Assembly (NCBI GenBank): GCA_003232445.1
Contig: QIJM01000269.1
Location: forward strand, 1 to 12,671
Length of the DNA: 12,671 nt
Reading direction: 5' to 3'
Origin: Paraglaciecola arctica
Lineage (GTDB): Bacteria > Pseudomonadota > Gammaproteobacteria > Enterobacterales > Alteromonadaceae
Part shown: positions 1 through 6,709 of the stretch, in pieces
Layout of the letters: every line of letters starts with the position of its first letter
How positions within the stretch are numbered: position 1 is the stretch's first letter
Notes under the pieces: generated by a model
Seen by the model: the letters and a program-made list of their open reading frames with translations, nothing else
What the model was told of the DNA's origin: nothing
Database searches by the model: none
Made by a program: the position numbers and the translations under genes

Positions 1-30
1 ACATACTTTTAAAAATTCGAATCAGCATAA

Positions 31-42
31 ATATTGCAATAT
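31..42. repeat. 12-bp perfect palindrome upstream of the first gene
   Basis: The sequence ATATTGCAATAT is its own reverse complement and sits directly before the AGGA ribosome-binding site (44-47) of the first gene. It could be an operator half-site pair or chance in AT-rich DNA. Only 53 bases lie upstream of the first gene in this window, so I cannot tell whether a promoter or the end of another gene is there. Confidence 0.3.
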
Positions 43-53
43 GAGGACACTTT

Positions 54-1037
54 ATGCCTAAGGCGCTTATAACCACAGTCCCTTTTGGTGACAAAAACCG
101 GTTACCCTTTGAGCTTCTTGAAAATGCGGGTATTGAATATCTGGTTAATCCGCTTAATAAAAAGCTGACTGAGAATGAGTTGGCAGAGATGGTTGCTGAT
201 TTTGATGTGATCATTGCGGGCACCGAGCAGATTACGGTTAAGGTGATGGATCGCGCTTCCAAGCTCAAGATGATTTCTCGTGTCGGAATTGGATTGGATA
301 GCGTTGATCTGCTTGCGGCGAAAGAGCGTGGAATTTCGGTTTCCTACACACCTGATGCTCCAGCCCCAGCGGTTGCGGAACTTACGCTTGGTTTGATGTT
401 GTCGTTGTTGCGTTCTGTTCATGTTTCTAACTCGGAGATGCACGATGGCAGATGGCGTCGACTTTTTGGCAGAAGATTAGCAGAAGTGACGATCGGCATT
501 ATTGGTGTTGGGCGCATTGGTACCCGTGTGCTGAACAGAACAAAAGCTTTTGGTACACCCCAGATTCTAGTTAATGATGTGATGCCGAATCTTAAGTTAG
601 ATCGTGAGTTTAAATTAGAGTGGGTGAGCAAAGAGACGATCTATCAACGGGCGGACATTATTAGTTTGCATTTGCCACTTACTCATTTGACCAAAAATAT
701 GATTAGGAAAGAGCAGCTTCTCGGTATGAAGGAGGATGCGATCATTATTAATACAGCGCGTGGTGGTATCATCAACGAGCAAGATCTTTATAACGTTATG
801 CTAGCTGGTCATTTGAGCGGCGCTGCGATTGATGTTTTCGATTTTGAACCATATACTGGCCAACTTAGTGAAATTCAGCGTTGTATATTGACTGCACACA
901 TGGGATCGATGTCTGTTGATTGTCGCATTCGTATGGAAATCGAGGCAACGGAAGAGGCTGTGCGCTTCTTGACAGGTACGGCCTTGGAAGGGGGGGTGCC
1001 AGAAAATGAGTTTGAGGTTCAAAGGCAAGGCTTGTGA
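54..1037 (+). CDS. D-isomer-specific 2-hydroxyacid dehydrogenase (phosphoglycerate-dehydrogenase-like)
   Basis: This cytoplasmic NAD(P)-dependent oxidoreductase of 327 residues would interconvert a 2-keto acid and a D-2-hydroxy acid. The dinucleotide-binding signature GVGRIG lies at 151-156. The three catalytic residues of the family are in place: Arg236 in NTARGG, Glu265 in VFDFEP and His282 in TAHMG. Length matches family members without the regulatory ACT domain of true SerA. The ATG at 54 has AGGA six bases upstream. Its TGA overlaps the start of the next gene, so the two are probably translated together. Placement at the head of a polysaccharide cassette suggests it makes or oxidises a sugar-acid precursor, but the substrate cannot be read from the sequence. 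A run of seven G (990-996) near the 3' end could be slippage-prone. Confidence 0.9.
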   Translation: MPKALITTVPFGDKNRLPFELLENAGIEYLVNPLNKKLTENELAEMVADFDVIIAGTEQITVKVMDRASKLKMISRVGIGLDSVDLLAAKERGISVSYTPDAPAPAVAELTLGLMLSLLRSVHVSNSEMHDGRWRRLFGRRLAEVTIGIIGVGRIGTRVLNRTKAFGTPQILVNDVMPNLKLDREFKLEWVSKETIYQRADIISLHLPLTHLTKNMIRKEQLLGMKEDAIIINTARGGIINEQDLYNVMLAGHLSGAAIDVFDFEPYTGQLSEIQRCILTAHMGSMSVDCRIRMEIEATEEAVRFLTGTALEGGVPENEFEVQRQGL

Positions 1038-1912
1038 TGAAGAAAGCAGTCGTCGTCGGTGGCAGTGGTTTTATTGGTTCTCATGTTGCAGACCATTTGA
1101 GTAATGCCGATTATCAGGTCACTATCTATGATTGCAGTGAGTCTAAATGGCTTCGTGCCGACCAGCGAATGGTGGTTGGTGATATTCTGGATGAGGAGAA
1201 GCTGAATCAAGCCATTGTTGGTGCTGATGTGGTTTATAATTTTGCAGCTCTGGCAGATCTCAATCAAGCACTTAAGCAGCCAATCAAGACCGTTAATATC
1301 AATATTCTTGGTAATATGAATGTACTGGAGGCCTGTCGTCTGCATAGTGTGAATCGCTTTATTTATGCTAGTACAGTTTATGTTCATAGTAGAGAAGGCG
1401 GATTTTATCGATGTAGCAAACAAGCTTCTGAATCCTATGTTGAGGAATATCAACGTGTCTTTGGGCTAGATTACACTATTCTGAGATATGGTTCGCTTTA
1501 CGGTCCGAGAGCTGATGAGACTAATGGTCTCTTGCGAATTGTTCGTTCGGCGCTAAAAAATGGCAAAGTGCGATACGAAGGTAATCCGGACTCTATGCGT
1601 GAGTATATTCATGTGGAGGATGCTGCCCAAGCAAGTGTTGATGCACTCAGTGATAAATTTCAAAATGAAAGTGTTGTATTGACTGGCCAGGAACCGATGC
1701 GTGTGCTCGATATGTTGAAGATGCTGGCAGAAATCCTTGGTATGCCAGAAGAATCTGTTGAATTTATTGATGGCAGCTACGCAGGTCACTATATAAGAAC
1801 ACCTTACTCTTACCAGCCAAAACTGGGTAGAAAGTTTATACCGCCAATGCATGTGGATCTTGGGCAAGGGTTATTGCAAATAATTGATGAAATAAGTAAC
1901 GAAAATAGGTAA
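1037..1912 (+). CDS. NAD-dependent epimerase/dehydratase (extended SDR)
   Basis: This is a nucleotide-sugar-modifying enzyme of the extended short-chain dehydrogenase family, 291 residues from the ATG at 1037. The Rossmann motif GGSGFIG is at 8-14, the AST active-site stretch is near 111-113, and the catalytic YxxxK pair is Tyr124/Lys128. The later RYGSLYGPR and REYIHVED segments are typical of NDP-sugar epimerases. A GTG at 1034 is an alternative start, but AAGG at 1027-1030 is spaced correctly for the ATG, which overlaps the upstream TGA as TGATG. The family covers 4-epimerases, 4,6-dehydratases and 4-reductases. The substrate is unknown; it probably acts with the upstream dehydrogenase on one precursor. 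Confidence 0.88.
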   Translation: MKKAVVVGGSGFIGSHVADHLSNADYQVTIYDCSESKWLRADQRMVVGDILDEEKLNQAIVGADVVYNFAALADLNQALKQPIKTVNINILGNMNVLEACRLHSVNRFIYASTVYVHSREGGFYRCSKQASESYVEEYQRVFGLDYTILRYGSLYGPRADETNGLLRIVRSALKNGKVRYEGNPDSMREYIHVEDAAQASVDALSDKFQNESVVLTGQEPMRVLDMLKMLAEILGMPEESVEFIDGSYAGHYIRTPYSYQPKLGRKFIPPMHVDLGQGLLQIIDEISNENR

Positions 1913-1921
1913 AGAGTAAAT

Positions 1922-2774
1922 ATGAAAGCACTTGCTAAGATATGTGTGAAAAAAACAATGGCTAGTGTTGTGTCAATATTGAGTCGATTTAAAGTCGGTC
2001 GGTTTTTGCAAAGTGAGTTTGTTAATAAGTCAATTCAAGTGCAGAAAACAGTACGCCACAATGGTTGTAGCCTGAGTTTCATGACCCCTAATAGGTTGAA
2101 CTATTTTCGTGCAGACTCTTTTAGCATAAAGGAGCCTGAAACATTAGAATGGATTGATGTAATTCCAAAAGGTAGTATTTTTTGGGATATTGGGGCAAAT
2201 TTTGGTCTTTATAGTTGTTATGCGGCAACGCAAAGAGATTGCGATGTATTTGCGTTTGAGCCATCAGTGTTCAATTTAGAGCTTCTTGCGAGAAATGTAT
2301 TCATTAATAACTTGGTTGAGAAGGTGGTAATTGTGCCTTTGCCGCTATCAGATTCGATTCGATTTAGTAAGTTGAATATGAGTTCAACAGATTGGGGTGG
2401 GGCTTTGTCTACATTTGGAGAGAGCTATGGCCATGATGGGCAGCAATTAGATAAAGTTTTTGAATTTAGTACTATTGGTTTGAGTATGGACGATTCTGTT
2501 CAATTATTAAAAATTCCTAGTCCCGATTACATAAAAATCGATGTTGATGGAATTGAACATTTAATTTTGGGAGGTGGTAGTAATATCCTTCAGCGGACCA
2601 AGGGTGTGCTAATTGAGGTAAATGATGAGTTCAAAGCACAGGCAGGCAGATGGATGTCATGGCTTACTTTCTGGTGCGGGTTTAAAATTAATAGAAAAAA
2701 GACATTCTAATATGTTCGCACATAAAGATGCATTTGGTGGTGGAAAAGTTTGGAATCAAATTTGGTCTCGTTAA
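1922..2774 (+). pseudogene. FkbM-family methyltransferase, frameshifted near the 3' end
   Basis: FkbM-type SAM-dependent O-methyltransferases commonly methylate sugars in surface glycans. The SAM-binding motif DIGANFG is at 89-95, followed by AFEPS near 111-115 and KIDVDGIEH at 205-213, all family-typical. From the ATG at 1922 the frame stops at 2710 after 262 residues, with an abnormal tail from Gly242. At 2639-2649 there is a CAGG-CAGG-CAG tandem repeat. Dropping one 4-base unit restores a continuous frame to the TAA at 2772-2774. That gives 282 residues ending in a family-like tail (SNMFAHKDAFGGGKVWNQIW). I infer a 4-bp duplication inactivated or altered the enzyme, although the SAM-binding core is intact. 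A weak AAAGAG Shine-Dalgarno (1911-1916) precedes the start. An assembly error is the main alternative. Confidence 0.85.
2639..2649. repeat. CAGG tandem repeat (2.75 units) causing the FkbM frameshift
   Basis: The 11 bases read CAGGCAGGCAG. One unit too many shifts the FkbM frame by +1. Removing four bases joins Gln240-Ala241 to the frame that ends at 2774 with a family-typical tail. The array is short, so a one-off slippage event is likelier than high-frequency phase variation. Confidence 0.8.
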
Positions 2775-2775
2775 A

Positions 2776-3420
2776 ATGCACATGATAAAATTGATTGAAG
2801 ATTCTAAAGTTATATTTTGGGACTTTGATGGCGTTATCAAAGACTCGGTAGAAGTGAAATCTGAGGCATTTGAGCGACTATTTAATTCATTTGGTAGTGA
2901 CGTTGCTAAAAAGGTCAGAACTCACCATGAGGCGAATGGGGGGATGTCCCGTTTTGACAAGCTCCCGATTTATATCAAATGGTCTGGCCAATATCCATCG
3001 CAGGATTTAGTCGATGACTATTCAGCGAAATTTTCTGAGCTAGTCAAGAAAAATGTGATTGAATCTGCGTGGGTGCCAGGTGTGCTTGGCTACATTCAGC
3101 GTAACACAAAGAATCAAATATTCTTTGTGATCACCGCGACGCCACAATCTGAGATTGAAGAAATACTGAGCACACTTCAAATAAAACAATATTTTCTTCA
3201 GGTTGTTGGTGCGCCTACAAAGAAGGGTGAGGCGATTAAGTCTCTACTTGCTGAGTACTCAATTAAGTCTGAACAAGCTGTAATGATTGGTGATTCCAGC
3301 AGCGATTACGAGGCGGCTAAGGCTAATCAAGTGCCTTTTGTTCTGCGACGAACTAATTTGAACCGTTTTCTACAAGAAAAGTTGATTTGCCCAATGATTG
3401 ATGATTTTCAAAATGAATAG
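2776..3420 (+). CDS. HAD-superfamily hydrolase (phosphatase)
   Basis: This is a cytoplasmic phosphatase-like protein of 214 residues from the ATG at 2776. All four HAD motifs are visible. The nucleophile/acid pair is Asp16/Asp18 in WDFDGV, motif II Thr120 or Thr122 in VITATP, motif III Lys149/Lys150, and motif IV GDSSSD at 172-177. An upstream in-frame TTG (2728) would add 16 residues. Those bases instead encode the C-terminus of the reconstructed FkbM gene in another frame, so I prefer 2776, two bases after the restored FkbM TAA. No clear Shine-Dalgarno is present, which suggests translational coupling that the FkbM frameshift may have weakened. Its last eight bases overlap the aldolase gene. 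By analogy with KdsC or NeuA-pathway phosphatases, it may remove phosphate from a ulosonic acid phosphate. That role is inferred from context. Confidence 0.88.
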   Translation: MHMIKLIEDSKVIFWDFDGVIKDSVEVKSEAFERLFNSFGSDVAKKVRTHHEANGGMSRFDKLPIYIKWSGQYPSQDLVDDYSAKFSELVKKNVIESAWVPGVLGYIQRNTKNQIFFVITATPQSEIEEILSTLQIKQYFLQVVGAPTKKGEAIKSLLAEYSIKSEQAVMIGDSSSDYEAAKANQVPFVLRRTNLNRFLQEKLICPMIDDFQNE

Positions 3421-4174
3421 ACTTGAGGCAATAACAGCTATTCGAGCAAAGCTCGATTCCGGTGGGTTTAGCATTGGAAGCTGGATTCAAATTCCTCATC
3501 CATCTATTGCTGAAATTATGGGGCAGGCAGGTTACGATTGGGTGGCTGTGGATATGGAGCATGGAGCGATTTCTGTACATCAATTACCGGATCTTTTTCG
3601 AGCATTGGAATTGGGTGGTACGTTACCAATGGTGAGATTGGCTCAAGGTCATATCAAAGATTGTAAACAAGCATTGGATGCAGGAGCTGGCGGGGTTATT
3701 GTTCCGATGATTGAAAATGCTGCTCAGTTAGAGGCGGTTAGAGATGCAGTTCGATGGCCACCAGCCGGTAAACGTGGAGTGGCGTTTTCCAGAGCAAATC
3801 TGTTTGGTAAGCATTTTGATAGTTATATTGAGGAAGCTCAGCAGCCATTACTTGTTGCAATGATTGAGCATCTGAATGCAGTCAAAAATTTGGATGATAT
3901 TTTACACGTTGTAGGTTTAGATGCAATTTTGATCGGCCCCTATGATTTATCTGCGTCAATGGGATTAATTGCGCAGTTTGATCATCCGGATTTTGTAAAT
4001 GTAATGACAGATATTAAAAATAAAGCTGATAATATTGCTATGCCATGTGGATTGCATGTAGTTAATCCAGATGGTGATGAATTACGTAATAAAATAGATG
4101 GTGGTTATCGTTTTATCGCTTATTCGATTGATAGTGTTTTTTTAAATGAGCTGGTAGTCAATCCCTGTCCATAA
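3413..4174 (+). CDS. HpcH/HpaI-family aldolase (pyruvate-dependent, class II)
   Basis: Relatives are metal-dependent aldolases that add pyruvate enolate to an aldehyde, giving a 2-keto-3-deoxy-4-hydroxy acid, or run the reverse cleavage. In the 253-residue product the catalytic His50 lies in VDMEHG, the substrate-binding Arg75 in MVRLAQG, and the metal ligands Glu152 (MIEH) and Asp178 (GPYDLS). The GAGGVIVPMIEN and PPAGKRGV segments are family hallmarks. Length is normal. Start candidates TTG 3398 and ATG 3401 exist, but ATG 3413 matches the usual N-terminus and overlaps the HAD stop by eight bases. The stop shares one base with the next start (TAATG). Lying between a phosphatase and a CMP-sugar synthetase, it is more likely to build a ulosonic acid than to act in aromatic catabolism. 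That is inference. Confidence 0.92.
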   Translation: MNRLEAITAIRAKLDSGGFSIGSWIQIPHPSIAEIMGQAGYDWVAVDMEHGAISVHQLPDLFRALELGGTLPMVRLAQGHIKDCKQALDAGAGGVIVPMIENAAQLEAVRDAVRWPPAGKRGVAFSRANLFGKHFDSYIEEAQQPLLVAMIEHLNAVKNLDDILHVVGLDAILIGPYDLSASMGLIAQFDHPDFVNVMTDIKNKADNIAMPCGLHVVNPDGDELRNKIDGGYRFIAYSIDSVFLNELVVNPCP

Positions 4175-4923
4175 TGTATATGCATAATATCCTCGAAGTA
4201 CGTGCTGATAATGGCATTAAGTTGAAGTTTGTTGGTAATAAGGTTCATACTGGTTTTGATTTTTTTCTTAGCGCTAATTCAATTGATAAAAACATTGATT
4301 ATCTGATTTTTTTTGATTCCAGAGGAATTAGTAAAGGTTTTGACAAGTCTTTGGTGAAACGTATTCTGGAATATATAGGTGAGAAAAAGCATATCGCGAT
4401 TTGTAGACCTTTGAATCTTACTACCTGGGCAACGTTATCTAACTTCCTTTCAATTAATAAGATCTATCCAAAAAGCATCGTAACCAATATGGGTTTTGTG
4501 GATTTTATATCAAAGAAAAAAAAATTGCTTGATGAAGCAATTGAGTAAGTAGAGTATTGTCTTGGCTCTGGTACGGTAGAAGTGGAATTTGAACAAAATT
4601 ATTGTTTGAGTAATGGAGAGGTAGAGGGGTTATATTCGATGGTATATAGCAGGGATTATCTTCGATGTGTTCAGGGGATCGCTGACAGTAACCGTCTTAT
4701 TGTATTGAATACCCCAAGCGTGAATGAAGATATTTCTATTCAGAGAGATCGGCCTGCAGTTTTTTTTTCTGGCATAGAGCAATCAAATCAATTTAATAGG
4801 CAAATTTCGGGTGCAATAATAATCGACTGTGGTGTGTTTGATATTGAGCAAACTTATGACGCTGTTCATTTTACAGTAGCTGGAAATGAGCTAATAATGA
4901 ACCAACTTAGAGCTTATCTATGA
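4174..4923 (+). pseudogene. SGNH/GDSL-like hydrolase or acyl-modifying enzyme, interrupted by an in-frame TAA
   Basis: One reading frame runs 250 codons from the ATG at 4174 to the TGA at 4921-4923, broken only by TAA at 4546-4548 (codon 125). The first half (124 residues) holds FFDSRG with a possible nucleophile Ser49 and TNMGFVD with Asn105. The second half holds DAVHFT, matching SGNH block V, with Asp229/His232 in the read-through numbering. That Ser-Asn-Asp/His order fits SGNH enzymes, many of which add or remove acetyl groups on glycans. The 33 bases after the stop are open and continue the same frame, so a CAA-to-TAA change is a simple explanation. Separate translation of a 113-residue C-terminal part from GTG 4582 is possible but would lack the nucleophile. 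Runs of nine A (4516-4524) and nine T (4760-4768) add slippage risk. Family assignment is moderate. Confidence 0.65.
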
Positions 4924-5897
4924 AAGAAGAAGAAATTCGGCCGCAAGAAATTTTTGATGAGTATCTAAAGTTAGCTAAAATTGATACAAAAATTTTTTTT
5001 GAGAATGCTTTATATAATTCAGTGCAATGCCCTGCGTGTGAGAGTGAGGGCAAACATGCTTTTACAAAGAACGGATTTGGTTACAGGCTCTGCCCGAGTT
5101 GCAGCACTCTCTATGTGTCGCCCAGGCCAGCAAGTGAAGCGTTCAATCGTTATTACACAGAGGCGCCATCAGTTAAATACTGGGCAACAACTTTTTATAA
5201 AATTACAGCAAATGCTCGACGTGAAAAACTCTGGAAACCTAAGGCTCAACAGGTTCAACAGATAATTAAACGTTTTGGTGATGGTGGTGAGAAGATTATT
5301 GATATTGGAGGGGGGTATGGCATTTTTGCAGAAGAAATGCAGTCTTTGTCTGGAAACTCTGTAATGGTAATCGAGCCGGGTCCCTATCTTGCGAACAGTT
5401 GTCGCGATAGAGGGATTGATGTCATTGAGAAATTTCTTGAGGATGTGAAAGATAATGATTTACCCAATAGTAAGCGAGCATTTGTAAGTTTTGAACTTTT
5501 CGAACATTTACATGACCCTGCATTGTTTCTTAAGCAGTTATCCGAGCTTATGCAATCTGGAGATTTGTTTATATTCACGACGCTCTCTGGTACAGGTATT
5601 GATATTCAAGTATTGTGGGAAGACTCTAAATCTGTGTCCCCCCCTCACCACCTGAATTTTCTAAATCCACACTCTGTGAAACTATTGTTAGAAAGAGTGG
5701 GTTTAAAGTTGCTTGAAGTGACTACTCCAGGTAAGTTGGACATTGATATTTTAAGTAATAATCGTGAATTAATTAAGGATCGTTTTTTAAAGACATTCGT
5801 AACATATGCTACTGAAGCTGAGAAAATAACGTGGCAGGAAATGATATCAGACACGGGTTGGAGTTCTCATATGATGGTCTGCTGTCAAAAGCCTTAG
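4920..5897 (+). CDS. Class I SAM-dependent methyltransferase with N-terminal zinc ribbon
   Basis: This cytoplasmic enzyme of 325 residues probably methylates a sugar or sugar precursor. An N-terminal zinc-ribbon-like site uses Cys37/Cys40 (CPAC) and Cys58/Cys61 (CPSC). The SAM-binding motif DIGGGYG is at 128-134, the acidic adenosine-binding loop near VIEPG (150-154), and FELFEHLHDP at 191-200 resembles Methyltransf_23-type proteins. A downstream PPHHLNFLNPHS segment is also common in this group. Zinc-ribbon plus methyltransferase architecture is shared with sugar C-methyltransferases of the TylC3/NovU kind, but C- versus O-methylation cannot be decided here. The ATG overlaps the previous TGA (ATGA), so translation is likely coupled. 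Confidence 0.85.
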   Translation: MKEEEIRPQEIFDEYLKLAKIDTKIFFENALYNSVQCPACESEGKHAFTKNGFGYRLCPSCSTLYVSPRPASEAFNRYYTEAPSVKYWATTFYKITANARREKLWKPKAQQVQQIIKRFGDGGEKIIDIGGGYGIFAEEMQSLSGNSVMVIEPGPYLANSCRDRGIDVIEKFLEDVKDNDLPNSKRAFVSFELFEHLHDPALFLKQLSELMQSGDLFIFTTLSGTGIDIQVLWEDSKSVSPPHHLNFLNPHSVKLLLERVGLKLLEVTTPGKLDIDILSNNRELIKDRFLKTFVTYATEAEKITWQEMISDTGWSSHMMVCCQKP

Positions 5898-5918
5898 CGG
5901 ATAAAAAATAGGATAAAC

Positions 5919-6668
5919 ATGAATATTTTGGCATTAATTCCCGCACGCATGGGTAGCAGTAGATTTCCCGGTAAACCTATGGCAAAAATTCTTGGAAAGC
6001 CTATGATAGGGCATGTTTATGAACGAGTTGCACAGTGTGATCTTTTGACTAAAGTAGTTGTTGCGACTTGTGATCAGGAAATTGCCGATTATATTAAATC
6101 AATCGGAGGTCAATCAGTGATGACTGGTAATCATCATGAGCGCGCTTCTGATCGTTGCGCAGAAGCATTGGGATATTTAGAAGGGCAAGATGGAATCCAA
6201 TACGATATTGTAGTGATGGTGCAAGGTGATGAGCCTATGACACACCCAAATATGATTACTGAGGCGATAACGCCAATGCTGAATGACCCAAATATTTTAG
6301 TTGTAAACCTATTGGGTGATATTGAAACTATCGACGAATTCGAGGATAGAAACTGTATCAAAGTGGTGTGTGATCTGCAGGGTAACGCGATCTGTTTTTC
6401 CAGAGAGCCGATACCAACTCGCAGTAAGACTGAACAAATACCTATGAAAAAACAGATCTGTATTATTCCATTTACAAGGGCTTTCTTGCTTGAATACACA
6501 GCCTTGGAGCCAACACCGTTAGAAATTGTAGAGTCTGTTGATATGATGCGCGTGCTTGAGAATGGACTGAAAGTAAAAATGGTATCGACTAAATATCAGG
6601 TACAATCCGTGGATACAGCTGATGATTTGCGTAAAGTTGAAATGCTAATGAGTGAGGCCTGTCGTTGA
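5919..6668 (+). CDS. CMP-Kdo-synthetase-like cytidylyltransferase
   Basis: KdsB/NeuA-family enzymes join CTP to a 2-keto-3-deoxy sugar acid, giving the CMP-sugar donor and pyrophosphate. The 249-residue length is that of KdsB. The nucleotide-binding PARxxSxRxPGKP signature spans 8-20, VQGDEP is at 101-106 with the metal ligand Asp103, FSREPIP is at 160-166, and VDTADDL is near 231-237. Where KdsB normally has an SGTDR/SGTER-like loop this protein has RASDR (75-79). The region around 180-190 lacks the usual HIGIYAYR-type stretch. It is therefore likely a paralogue for another ulosonic acid, not the housekeeping Kdo enzyme. The ATG has AGGA (5910-5913) five bases upstream. Position after the aldolase and phosphatase supports a shared pathway. 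Confidence 0.88.
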   Translation: MNILALIPARMGSSRFPGKPMAKILGKPMIGHVYERVAQCDLLTKVVVATCDQEIADYIKSIGGQSVMTGNHHERASDRCAEALGYLEGQDGIQYDIVVMVQGDEPMTHPNMITEAITPMLNDPNILVVNLLGDIETIDEFEDRNCIKVVCDLQGNAICFSREPIPTRSKTEQIPMKKQICIIPFTRAFLLEYTALEPTPLEIVESVDMMRVLENGLKVKMVSTKYQVQSVDTADDLRKVEMLMSEACR

Positions 6669-6709
6669 CATGAAAAATAATATTATAGAGTCAGGGGTTA
6701 AACTCGTTT

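Noticed and set aside
102..443. Reverse-strand ORFs within the dehydrogenase gene and similar ones elsewhere (1019-1453, 6134-6499, 9049-9485)
   Set aside because: They lie antisense to genes with clear catalytic motifs and their translations show low-complexity, shadow-like composition.
2728..2775. N-terminal extension of the HAD protein from TTG 2728
   Set aside because: These bases encode the C-terminus of the reconstructed FkbM protein in another frame, and HAD proteins normally begin close to the WDFDG motif.
4516..4524. A9 run as the cause of the SGNH gene split
   Set aside because: Shifting the frame by one base either way at this run meets other stops quickly, and both halves of the gene are already in the same frame, so a nonsense change at 4546-4548 explains it better.
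4981..5265. 94-codon + strand ORF inside the zinc-ribbon methyltransferase gene
   Set aside because: It is a shadow frame of a well-supported gene, with no family resemblance and no ribosome-binding site.
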